Origin: Bacillota bacterium
GTDB taxonomy: Bacteria > Bacillota > Clostridia > Christensenellales > CAG-138
Direction: 5' to 3'
Assembly: GCA_016286445.1 (NCBI GenBank)
Contig: JAEESS010000004.1
Span: 1-64,000 of the forward strand
DNA length: 64,000 bases
The notes beneath the pieces were generated by a model. That model did no database searches. It was not told the DNA's origin and saw only the letters and a list, made by a program, of their open reading frames with translations. Both the position numbers and the translations under genes were made by a program. Positions 52,784 through 61,235 of this stretch are shown piece by piece; the first letter of the stretch is position 1; each line of letters starts with the position of its first letter.

Positions 52784-53734
52784 CTATGATTTTTGCTCCG
52801 CATCCTGCGGAAAGATCCTTGTAAAGAACGCGCGTGTGATCCGTTCGTAGCGCGGGTGGTCCATAAGAAAACTCAGCCCGTGCCCCGCATTCGGAAATGT
52901 GTGCAGCTCGATCCGCTCCGGCGCCGCTGAAGCGATCTCGTGTCCCATTTCACACGGCACAAAGCGGTCGTCCTCGCCGTGGATCAGAAGGATCGGGACC
53001 TTTGCGCGCTTTACCGCTTCCGAAGCATCGGCAGCCGAAGGATCGAATCCGCCGAAGATCCGCGCGCCGAGCCACGTCAACGGCCAGACGATCCAAAGCG
53101 GCAGCTTCCTGTCCCGGATGACCTTTGTGATGATCGCCTTCGGGCTTGTAAACGGCGCGTCGGCAAGGATGCCCCGGACGTTTCCCGGGAGGTCAAGCCC
53201 GGACGCCATCAGCACCGTCGCCGCACCCATGGAGATCCCGCAAAGCAGGATCTTCGTCTGTTCGCCGAAGCGCTCCCTTGCGTAATCGATCCATTTCATG
53301 CAGTCACGGCGCTCTTTGACGCCGAATGTGATCACATGTCCCTCGCTCGTGCAGTGCGCGCGCTGTTCGATCAGAAGCAGGTTGAACCCCGCGACGCGGT
53401 ACGACTGTATCCCGCCGGAAAAGTCCCGCGCGGGCGTTCCGCGGTAGCCGTGGAACAGGATCGCCAGCGGTGCGCCGTCCCGCTGATGATAATACCGTCC
53501 GTTCAGCCGGAGCCCGTCGAATGAGGTCGTGCAGACCGGCTCGTACGGGATCGCCCGTGCCGCCCGGATCATTTCGGTGATCTCATCCCGCAGCGCGTCC
53601 GTCTGCTCCCCGCCCGCCAGATGGAAATCGTCGTTCTGCATTCTGTCCGGCGATCGGAAGATGATGCGGAATACGGCGTACGCGGCGCAAAGCACGACCG
53701 CCGCAAGCCCCAAAGCGACGTATAAAACGACCAT
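52784..53734 (-). CDS. Membrane-anchored alpha/beta hydrolase
   Basis: 316 residues. One N-terminal membrane helix (VVLYVALGLAAVVLCAAYAVF) precedes a hydrolase domain with oxyanion segment AILFHGYRGTPARDF, nucleophile elbow CGISMGAAT, acid HGEDDRFVP and histidine NAGHGLSF. Similar to the YqkD/BEM46 group of membrane-tied esterases. Cotranscribed with the MFS transporter. Substrate unknown. Confidence 0.87.
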   Translation of the reverse strand: MVVLYVALGLAAVVLCAAYAVFRIIFRSPDRMQNDDFHLAGGEQTDALRDEITEMIRAARAIPYEPVCTTSFDGLRLNGRYYHQRDGAPLAILFHGYRGTPARDFSGGIQSYRVAGFNLLLIEQRAHCTSEGHVITFGVKERRDCMKWIDYARERFGEQTKILLCGISMGAATVLMASGLDLPGNVRGILADAPFTSPKAIITKVIRDRKLPLWIVWPLTWLGARIFGGFDPSAADASEAVKRAKVPILLIHGEDDRFVPCEMGHEIASAAPERIELHTFPNAGHGLSFLMDHPRYERITRAFFTRIFPQDAEQKS

Positions 53735-53866
53735 ACCCGCATCCTCCGAACCGACGATCTTTTTTCCCGTTCAGTATACCACCGAAACGCTTCCCATGTC
53801 ACGCTTTTTCGGCAAACCGATCGAAAAGGGGGCAAAGCGTACGCCCTGCCTCCTTGGTTTTGGTTC

Positions 53867-56689
53867 TTACTCCTGTTCGGTCGGATAGTCCGACTTGCCG
53901 GTGATCTTGCGCTTGATGATCTTGCCCATGCGCTTCAGCGCGTACGGACCGACGAGCTTCATCATCTCCTCCGCGGTGTGCATTTCGCTCGCGGCGGGCA
54001 GATCGCGGGAAAGATGGATCGCGTCGAACTCGCAGCGAGTGGTGCACAGCCCGCAGCCGATGCACTGGTTCAGATCGACCGTCGTCGCGCCGCAGCCGAG
54101 GCAGCGGTTCGCCTCGACCTTGACCTGCTCTTCGGTCAGCGGCAGGCGAAGATCGTGGAACGTCGCTCGCGCGTCGCCGGGCATAAACCCCGGACGCTGA
54201 CGCGGGGAGTTGTCGAACGAATCGGGTCGCGTGATATCCTCGCGGTCGAACTCGATGAACTTCCGAAGGTCCCTTCCGATCGTCAGCGACTGACCCGGAT
54301 GCACGAAGCGGTTGATCGAGACCATGCCCTCTCTGCCGTCCGCGATCGCGTCGATCGCAAACTTCGCGCCGTGGAAGATGTCGCCGCCGACAAACACGTC
54401 GGGCTCGGCGGTCTGATACGTTGTCGGATCGGCGACCGCCGTGCCGTTTCTGCGGACCTCGACCTTGCTGCCTTCGAGCAGGCTTCCCCACTCGGCGCTC
54501 TGCCCGATCGCCATCAGCACGTTTTCGCACGGGACCGTCATCGTGTCGTTTTCGTCGTAGACCGGGCTGAACCGGTGCTCCTCATCGTAGACACGCGTGC
54601 AGCGCTTGAACACGACAGCCGTGACCTTGCCGGCTTCGTCTCGCAAAACCTCCTTCGGTCCCCAGCCGTTTTCGATCGCGATGCCCTCTTCAAGCACCTC
54701 TTCGATCTCGTCCTTTGCCGCGGGCATCTCGTCCCGCTGTTCAAGGCACAGCATCGTGACCTTGCCCTTCGTTGCGCGCAGCGCCGTTCTTGCGACGTCC
54801 GCCGCGACGTTGCCGCCGCCGACGATCACGACGTCGCCCGAAAGCGTTTCGTTTCCGTTTTGGTTCACGCGCTTCAAAAACGCGACGCCGGATTCAACGC
54901 CTTCGCCGTCCTCGCCCGGCACGCCGGCGGTCCTGCCGCCCTGCAGACCGATCGCGACATAGAACGCCTTATAGCCCTGTCTTCTCAGCTCGTCGAGCGT
55001 GATGTCCTTACCGACCTCGACGCCGCAGACGATCTTTGCGCCCATCTTTTCGACGATCGAGATCTCCTTTTCGAGCACGTCCTTTTCGAGGCGGAAGCTC
55101 GGAATACCGTTCAAGAGCATGCCGCCCGGACGGCTTTCCTTTTCAAACACGGTGACCGGATAGCCCTCTTTGCGCAGATAATACGCCGCGGAAAGTCCCG
55201 CGGGACCCGCGCCGATCACTGCGATCGGGTAATCCGTCCACTGCTTGCCCTCGCCGTTTTCGCAGATCTCGGTGAAGTGCTCGGGATGTTCAAGCTCCCA
55301 CTTTGCGAGGAACTTCTTGATCTCGTCGATCGCGACCGGCTTGTCGATCGTGCCGCGCGTGCAGCGGTCCTCGCAGCGGCGGTTGCAGACCGCGCCGCAG
55401 ACCGCCGGGAACGGATTGTCCTGCCGGATCAGCCTGACGGCTTCGGCATATCTGCCCTCCGACGCCATCTTGATATAGCCCTGCACCGCGATATGCGCCG
55501 GGCACGCCGTTTTGCACGGGGACGTGCCGGTATCGTAGCAGTTTTCCTTATTGTGATCGCGATAGTCGCGGTCCCACTTGTCCTCGCCCCAGACGTGGTC
55601 GTCCGGCAGCTCGTGCATCGGGTACTTCACCCGCGAGCCGTCCGCTTTGCAGAGCTTCTGCCCCAGCTTCGCCGCGCCTGCAGGACAGACCTCGACGCAC
55701 TTGCCGCAGGCGACGCACTTCGACTTATCGACATGCGCGCGGTATGCGGAGCGCGACATGTTCGGCGTGTTGAAGAGCTGCGAGGTGCGAAGCCCGTAGC
55801 AGCTGCCCGGCGAGCAGTTGCAGATGCCCACGATGCGGTTCGGGCCGTCCAAGTTCGTGATCTGATGCACATAGCCCTTGCGCTCGGCGCGTTCGATGAT
55901 CTCCATCGCCTCTTCGCGCGTGATGTAGCGCGCGTCCTTGCCGGTCTCGACCAGAAACTCCGCGATATCGCCGACGCCGATGCACATATGTCCTTCGATG
56001 TCGCCGACGCCCTCGCCGCGAATGCGCTGCGCCTTGCGGCATGCGCAGACCATGGTGCAGAACTTGTCGTACTTCTGCAGCCAGTGCGAAAGATGCTCAA
56101 CGGAAACGCTCTGCGAGCCTGCGTCGATCGCCTTTTCGACCGGAATGACGTGCATGCCGATGCCCGCGCCGCCCGGCGGAACGAGCTTTGCGGCAAGCTC
56201 CAGCGGCTCCTGCGGCGCAAGGTTGAACATCGTTGCGACCTCCGGATGCTCGTCCGGCAGCGTCTTGTGCTCGACCATGTATTCGCCCGAGCCCACGACC
56301 CACTTCGGGATCATGTACTGAATGTGCTGATCGGCGTTATCGCGGTTCTGTTCAAGGATGCCGATCCAGATGAGATGGTCGATGACCTTCTGCGCCTCTG
56401 CCTCGGTCATGCCGTTGCGCGCGGCGATCTCTTTGGTCGTCAGCCCCACGCGGCGTTTCTTGAAGCTCAGCATGAATTTGACCTCGTCCCTCGTCAAAAG
56501 ACGGTCGAGGATCCAGAAATCCATGTGATTTTCCTTCATGCCGCCGGGAAGCTTGCGCGGGATGTTGTCCGTGATGAGAAGCGCAAGCTTTTTCACAAGC
56601 TTTGCCTTCTCGGGATCGTCGCAATGATGTCCCTCGATCGGATAATCCTTCTCGTTGACGTGGATCTTCGGATTGACTTCTTTGACCAT
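53867..56689 (-). CDS. Large iron-sulfur flavoprotein (GltD-like FAD/NAD oxidoreductase with extra domains)
   Basis: 940 residues. In order: a winged-helix-like segment (about 60-120, TTKEIAARNGMTEAEAQKVIDHL); a Cys-rich region with CTMVCACRKAQRIRG and GICNCSPGSC (about 205-300); a [4Fe-4S] site CVACGKCVEVCP (325-336); the GltD-type cysteine domain CPAHIAVQGYIKMASEGRY ... CEDRCTRG (about 395-445); an FAD domain (AVIGAGPAGLSAAYYL, about 490) and NAD domain (VVIVGGGNVAADVART); and a C-terminal ferredoxin (CLGCGATTVDLNQCIGCGLC). It can pass electrons between NAD(P)H, FAD and several clusters. Last of four genes; electron acceptor unknown. Confidence 0.88.
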   Translation of the reverse strand: MVKEVNPKIHVNEKDYPIEGHHCDDPEKAKLVKKLALLITDNIPRKLPGGMKENHMDFWILDRLLTRDEVKFMLSFKKRRVGLTTKEIAARNGMTEAEAQKVIDHLIWIGILEQNRDNADQHIQYMIPKWVVGSGEYMVEHKTLPDEHPEVATMFNLAPQEPLELAAKLVPPGGAGIGMHVIPVEKAIDAGSQSVSVEHLSHWLQKYDKFCTMVCACRKAQRIRGEGVGDIEGHMCIGVGDIAEFLVETGKDARYITREEAMEIIERAERKGYVHQITNLDGPNRIVGICNCSPGSCYGLRTSQLFNTPNMSRSAYRAHVDKSKCVACGKCVEVCPAGAAKLGQKLCKADGSRVKYPMHELPDDHVWGEDKWDRDYRDHNKENCYDTGTSPCKTACPAHIAVQGYIKMASEGRYAEAVRLIRQDNPFPAVCGAVCNRRCEDRCTRGTIDKPVAIDEIKKFLAKWELEHPEHFTEICENGEGKQWTDYPIAVIGAGPAGLSAAYYLRKEGYPVTVFEKESRPGGMLLNGIPSFRLEKDVLEKEISIVEKMGAKIVCGVEVGKDITLDELRRQGYKAFYVAIGLQGGRTAGVPGEDGEGVESGVAFLKRVNQNGNETLSGDVVIVGGGNVAADVARTALRATKGKVTMLCLEQRDEMPAAKDEIEEVLEEGIAIENGWGPKEVLRDEAGKVTAVVFKRCTRVYDEEHRFSPVYDENDTMTVPCENVLMAIGQSAEWGSLLEGSKVEVRRNGTAVADPTTYQTAEPDVFVGGDIFHGAKFAIDAIADGREGMVSINRFVHPGQSLTIGRDLRKFIEFDREDITRPDSFDNSPRQRPGFMPGDARATFHDLRLPLTEEQVKVEANRCLGCGATTVDLNQCIGCGLCTTRCEFDAIHLSRDLPAASEMHTAEEMMKLVGPYALKRMGKIIKRKITGKSDYPTEQE

Positions 56690-56698
56690 GATATCTCC

Positions 56699-57883
56699 TT
56701 ACTCGATCGGGATCTTGATCGTCATGTCGGAAAGCGGATACGCCGCGCAGGCGTGGACGTAGTTGAAATCCCTGTCCGCCGCGCGTCTGCCGTCGTTTTC
56801 GGGGCAAACATAGTATTCGCCCGAAAGCACCTTCGTGCGGCAGAAGCCGCATTCGCCGCTGCGGCACGCCGTTTCGATGCGGATGCCCGCGCGTTCGAGC
56901 GCGACGACGAGCGATTCCGTCGTCTTTGCGGGGATCTCATCTTTATGGATGCCGCGCACGACCGTGACGGTATAGGTCTCGTCCTTCTGTTCGACCGGGT
57001 AGCCCGCAAACGTCGTGATGTCCTTCGCCTGTCCGAAAACCTCGAAGCGCACGCGCCGCGCCGGCACGTCGAGCTTTTTGATCTCTTCGCGCAGGAATTT
57101 GTACATGACCTGCGGACCGCAGATGAAGTAGGACGTGTCGCCCTTACTGTACTTTTTGATCAGCTCCGCGGAAAGGAAGCCGCGCTCGCCCGTCCAGTCG
57201 GGTTCGTCGCCCGAGAGCACGTTTACGACGTGCACACGATCGCTTTCCAAAGCAGCAAGCTCGTCCTTTAGGATGATGTCGTTCGACGCCACAGAGCCGT
57301 ACAGGATCGTCAGCTCCGCGTCTATCGTGCCGTTTGCGATCTCCTTTGCCATCGACGCAAACGGCGTGATGCCGACGCCGCCCGCCAGCGCCATGATGTG
57401 ATGCGCATCGCGAAGCGGCTCAAAATAGAACTGTCCGAGCCCGATGTTGCCCTTGATAACCGTTCCGACGGTCAGCCCGTCGTTGACAAAGTCCGCAATG
57501 AAGCCGTCGCCCTTGCTCCTGCGCACGGTGATCTCGATATAGCCCGGGTCCTTGCGCGCCTCGAACGGCGCCGAGGAGATCGAGTACGGTCTCGAAACGA
57601 TCTTGCCGTCGATCTCGAAATCGAGCGCAACGAACTGTCCCGCATAGAACGGGGGCAGCTTGCCGCCGCCGACCTTTTCAAAGCGGACGGTCTTTGCCGT
57701 GGGGCTTGCGGTGCGGATCTCTTTGACGACGAGATCGAGCTTGCCCGGATGCCATTCCCTTGCGACATTGCCGATCGGGTCAACGGTCTCCGGCGTTTCG
57801 GAAGCGGACTGAAATGCGTGAAGACGCGCTTTGGTGACGCGCGACGCGCCGCCGACGTCCTTTAAGAATCCCTTGACCTTCAT
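56699..57883 (-). CDS. FNR-type flavoprotein with plant-type [2Fe-2S] domain
   Basis: 394 residues. An N-terminal extension (about 1-45), then a ferredoxin-NADP-reductase-like FAD domain (RPYSISSAPFEARKD), an NAD(P) domain (ALAGGVGITPFASMA, FICGPQVMYKFL), and a C-terminal [2Fe-2S] site CRSGECGFCRTKVLSG with a later Cys. It transfers electrons between NAD(P)H and a partner through FAD and [2Fe-2S]. It starts four bases before the phytoene-dehydrogenase-like stop and ends nine bases before the 940-residue gene, so all three are made together. Confidence 0.9.
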   Translation of the reverse strand: MKVKGFLKDVGGASRVTKARLHAFQSASETPETVDPIGNVAREWHPGKLDLVVKEIRTASPTAKTVRFEKVGGGKLPPFYAGQFVALDFEIDGKIVSRPYSISSAPFEARKDPGYIEITVRRSKGDGFIADFVNDGLTVGTVIKGNIGLGQFYFEPLRDAHHIMALAGGVGITPFASMAKEIANGTIDAELTILYGSVASNDIILKDELAALESDRVHVVNVLSGDEPDWTGERGFLSAELIKKYSKGDTSYFICGPQVMYKFLREEIKKLDVPARRVRFEVFGQAKDITTFAGYPVEQKDETYTVTVVRGIHKDEIPAKTTESLVVALERAGIRIETACRSGECGFCRTKVLSGEYYVCPENDGRRAADRDFNYVHACAAYPLSDMTIKIPIE

Positions 57884-59412
57884 TTTGCCGCCTCCTTCTT
57901 TTTCATATCGTCCAGCACGTTCTTTGCCGCCTTTCTGCCGTTCGTCACCGCCGGTCCCATGCCGTCGCCGGAGATCTGGTGCGCGCCGGCGAACTCAAGC
58001 CCTTCGATGAACTTTTCCTGCTCCGCGGTCTGCAGTCTTGCGACGATGTGATCCTCCATCGTGTGCGCGTAGCCGTAGATGCAGCCGTTCCACATGCCGG
58101 TATAGTGCGCGACGGTCATCGGCGTTTCAATGACGATCTCCAGAACGTGATCCAAAAAGTTTACGCCGTAGTACTTACTCATATCGTCGATCATCTGCTT
58201 TGCGACCTCATGCTTGACGCGGTCGTAATCGTCGGCGGAAACCGTCTTCCAGCCGTCCACGCGCGGCAGCGTCGTGATCGAGAACGAGCAGGTGCCCGCG
58301 GGCGTCGCGTCCGGATTCGCGTAGTTATGGCAGATGCAGGTCAGATAGCGGTACGGTCCGAGCCCTGCAAGATCGGCATACAGCGCTTCGGTGTCCATCG
58401 TGTCGCCGCGGAAGATGCTGTAATCGTGAATGCCGAGCTCCTCGGCGGGCTTGTCGAGGATCATGATGACCGAAAACGCGGTGAGGCTCAGGCGTCTCCC
58501 GTTGACCATCTTGATCGCTTCCTTCGGGACCTCGGAGAGCGGTTCAATCATCGAGGTATAGACCTTGTTCGGATACGCGGCACTGATGACATAATCCGCG
58601 TGGATCTCGTCGCCGCGCGCGGTGCGCACGCCGTAGACCTTGCCGTCACGAACGAGGATCTTTTCAACGTGCTGCTTATATTCGATCTGCACGCCCATCT
58701 GTTCGGCGCGCTCCGCCATTTTAAGGCTCATCTCGTGGCTGAACTTATGCGGGATGTACGAGCCGTAGCCGATGTAGTCCGCCATCAGCACCGAGAAGAT
58801 CGTAAACGGCAGCGTCCGGAAGCCTGTGCCGACGTAGATCCAGTACGGCGCCAGAAGGTCCTGCGCCTTCTGCGGCAGGTCGAACGTATCGATGACCTCC
58901 TGCGTGGAATAGCCAGCGGTCTTGACGAATGCTTCGTGCTTTAAGAGCATCTGCACCTTGCTCATCGGGTGGATCGAAAGCTCGTTGACGGAATCGAACA
59001 CCGTGTGGCAGAGGTTCAGAAGCTTCAGCACCTTGTCATAGGTGCCGGGGACGGCGGCGTCCACTTCCTTCGCGAACGTTTCAAGCCCCGGATGCAGCGT
59101 GACCTCAAGCCCCGGCAGCGAAGCGTGATACGCCTCGGGGACCTTGAGCCAGTCGATCTTTACCCCCATGTCCTCCAAAAACTTTCCGACCTTTAAGCGG
59201 TTGCCCTCGGGACCGATGCTCATCATCTCGTGCAGCGCGGCTTCGATCTCAATGCCGCCGCGGACGAAGCTGGTCGCGATGCCGCCGGGCAGGTTGTGGC
59301 GTTCGAGCACCAGCACGTCCTTGCCCTTTTCGGCGAGCATCAGCGCGGATGACAGTCCCGCCAAAGCGCCGCCGATGACGATGACGTCATAATGATCTTT
59401 GTAGAATTTCAT
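57880..59412 (-). CDS. Phytoene-dehydrogenase-like FAD oxidoreductase
   Basis: 510 residues from the ATG at 59412 (AAGGAGA six bases upstream). FAD dinucleotide motif VIVIGGALAGLSSALMLAEKG, followed by the isoprenoid-oxidoreductase layout LPGGIATSFVRGG, and the C-terminal FAD-binding GDGMGPAVTNGRKAA. The family oxidises or reduces hydrophobic substrates: carotenoids, retinol, fatty or steroid-like compounds. No carotenoid gene is present, so the substrate is probably another lipophilic molecule. Electrons could come from the two proteins encoded downstream. Confidence 0.88.
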   Translation of the reverse strand: MKFYKDHYDVIVIGGALAGLSSALMLAEKGKDVLVLERHNLPGGIATSFVRGGIEIEAALHEMMSIGPEGNRLKVGKFLEDMGVKIDWLKVPEAYHASLPGLEVTLHPGLETFAKEVDAAVPGTYDKVLKLLNLCHTVFDSVNELSIHPMSKVQMLLKHEAFVKTAGYSTQEVIDTFDLPQKAQDLLAPYWIYVGTGFRTLPFTIFSVLMADYIGYGSYIPHKFSHEMSLKMAERAEQMGVQIEYKQHVEKILVRDGKVYGVRTARGDEIHADYVISAAYPNKVYTSMIEPLSEVPKEAIKMVNGRRLSLTAFSVIMILDKPAEELGIHDYSIFRGDTMDTEALYADLAGLGPYRYLTCICHNYANPDATPAGTCSFSITTLPRVDGWKTVSADDYDRVKHEVAKQMIDDMSKYYGVNFLDHVLEIVIETPMTVAHYTGMWNGCIYGYAHTMEDHIVARLQTAEQEKFIEGLEFAGAHQISGDGMGPAVTNGRKAAKNVLDDMKKKEAAK

Positions 59413-59462
59413 AGCATTCTCCTTATGCAAAGATGAGGCTGCCGCAGCCGGGATTTATGCGT

Positions 59463-59596
59463 CAATCCCCCCTGTCTCCTGCAACTGCGTTGCAGTTCGA
59501 CATCCCCCCTTTACACAAAGGGGGCTTTTTGTCGCTCTTCCTGCCTCTCTTGTGCAAAGGGAGGCGGCTTTTGCGAAGCAAAAGACGGAGGGATTG
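59463..59596. repeat. Dispersed hairpin repeat inside the redox operon
   Basis: Imperfect inverted ends CAATCCCCCCTGTCT and AGACGGAGGGATTG enclose hairpins GCAACTGC/GTTGC, CCCCCTTT/AAAGGGGG, GCCTCTCTT/AAAGGGAGGC and GCTTTTGC/GCAAAAG. It belongs to the same broad class as the repeats at 33-35 kb but without the AATTCAT spacer. Confidence 0.72.
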
Positions 59597-59635
59597 TTGC
59601 CTAAGCCTTCTTGCAGCAACCTCTGCGAATCATTC

Positions 59636-61024
59636 TCAGAAGAACCGTTCGACGAGCTCGCGGGAGTATTCCGCGGTCTCATCCATATCGCCGAAGCTCA
59701 TGATCTCGCCGGCATAGAACGTGTCGTACTTGCCCTGCATCGCCTCGACCTTGTCATACCAGCCCGCGGCATAGTCCTCGGAGAAGACATGCGGGAAGTA
59801 ATAGACGCTCCACTCGTTGACGACGTTGCTCGCCGGATTCTTCATGATCTTGAGATCTTCGAGCACCGTCTTTTTGCACGCCTCGTACGGGATCTCCGGG
59901 GTGCCCTTGTGCTTTCTCAAAGCATAGGTGGTGATGACCTGATCCTTGGTGTCCTTCCAGCGGCGATAGTAGACCATCAGATGTCCCATCGTTTCCGGCG
60001 TCATGTTCTCGAACACATAGTAGGAGATCTCCGGATGATCCTCCGGCTTGGTCTCGACCGCCAGCACGTCGTAGCGCTCGTAGTCGATCTTGCTGAACAG
60101 CGCCTTTTCGTCCTCGCGTGCGTCGAAGTAATCGACCATGCCGACCTGCCCGTCCGTGCGCTTGTTCGGGATGTAGAGCGGCGCGGTGACAATGATCTTG
60201 TCGTACTCCTCGACGGCGCCGTTGACCGTGACAAACACCTTGCCGTCTTTACGCTCGACCTTTTCGATCTTGGAGTTCAGTCTTGCCGGATGCTTCAGAT
60301 GATCGTTCAGCTGTTCCCAGATGTACTGCGTGCCGTTCTTCCACGTCCAGAGATTGATCTTGACGAAGTTCATGCAGGTCTGGAAATCCAGATACTTCAA
60401 AACGTACGCCGCCGGGATCTCGTCGAAGTAGCCGTAGCCGAAGGAGGTAAACGGCCCGATCCAGATATCCTGGATGAGATCGACGCCGTTCAGCTTGCAG
60501 AACTCCTTGAACGGCAGGCAGAGATCCTTGAGGTTCGGGTTCTCGCCCTTGACCGGCTCGCGCTTTGCGCTTGCCTGCGAAAAGCCCTCGTAGCGGCCTT
60601 CCGCAACGCCGCGGTGACCGTTCAGGTCGTAGCCCTTATACTTGGTCTCCAGAAGCTCGCCGAGCTTTTTCACCTGCTTCTTCATTCGGAGAAGACGCGG
60701 GATCTTGAGAATGTTCTTTTTCGGCTCGAAGGGCTCGATGACCTTGCCCTCTTTATTCTTGTAGTTGCGGTTGAGTTTCGGACCGTCATGCGTGATGCCG
60801 CAGAACTCCTCGACGTCGTGGACGGCGTAGTAGCTCGGCACGCCCATGATCGCGCCCATCTCGTATCGGCGTCCGTTGTAGGTCGGGGACCAGCATTTGC
60901 CGCCGACGCGGTCGAGCCGTTCGAGGATCGTATAGTTTTCATACCCCTTCTGTTCGAGATACATACCGGCGGAAAGCCCCGCGGGACCGCCGCCGACGAT
61001 GCAGATGCGTACGTTCTTATCCAT
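59636..61024 (-). CDS. NAD(P)/FAD-dependent oxidoreductase of the amine-oxidase/protoporphyrinogen-oxidase type
   Basis: 462 residues. FAD motif ICIVGGGPAGLSAGMYLEQKG, then LDRVGGKCWSPTYNGRRYEMGAIMG, as in flavin-containing amine oxidoreductases and desaturases. Distinct charged inserts (KIPRLLRMKKQVKKLGELLE) and a substrate domain follow. First gene of the redox operon, 220 bases before the phytoene-dehydrogenase-like gene, with a dispersed repeat in between. Together the two flavoenzymes may act in sequence on one hydrophobic substrate. Confidence 0.86.
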   Translation of the reverse strand: MDKNVRICIVGGGPAGLSAGMYLEQKGYENYTILERLDRVGGKCWSPTYNGRRYEMGAIMGVPSYYAVHDVEEFCGITHDGPKLNRNYKNKEGKVIEPFEPKKNILKIPRLLRMKKQVKKLGELLETKYKGYDLNGHRGVAEGRYEGFSQASAKREPVKGENPNLKDLCLPFKEFCKLNGVDLIQDIWIGPFTSFGYGYFDEIPAAYVLKYLDFQTCMNFVKINLWTWKNGTQYIWEQLNDHLKHPARLNSKIEKVERKDGKVFVTVNGAVEEYDKIIVTAPLYIPNKRTDGQVGMVDYFDAREDEKALFSKIDYERYDVLAVETKPEDHPEISYYVFENMTPETMGHLMVYYRRWKDTKDQVITTYALRKHKGTPEIPYEACKKTVLEDLKIMKNPASNVVNEWSVYYFPHVFSEDYAAGWYDKVEAMQGKYDTFYAGEIMSFGDMDETAEYSRELVERFF

Positions 61025-61131
61025 TTCTCTGTCCTCCGTGTAATTTGTGATACTTCACAGCAGAATTATTATACAACACTTCCTTATAAAATGCACGCGT
61101 TTTTTTCGCTTTTTCCCCGCGTTTTTATTAA

Positions 61132-61145
61132 ATTGTTCAAACAAT
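61132..61145. promoter_or_regulatory. Palindrome in the divergent redox/acyl gap
   Basis: ATTGTTCAAACAAT is a perfect 14-base palindrome between two divergent operons; a natural operator position. The regulator gene is not in this window. Confidence 0.45.
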
Positions 61146-61235
61146 GGAATTTGCGGAAAATCACGGCGCGTTTTTCGGAAAAATCTTTTCTTTGTCGGTG
61201 AAATGTGCTACAATGAATGTTACGGAGGTGATCCC

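Noticed and set aside
53978-57271. 1097-codon plus-strand ORF
   Set aside because: Exact antisense shadow of the GltD-like and FNR-like genes; Arg/Ala/Asp-rich translation without a fold and no ribosome binding site. A result of high GC and codon bias.
59552-61201. 549-codon plus-strand ORF
   Set aside because: Antisense to the amine-oxidase-like gene and starting inside a repeat.
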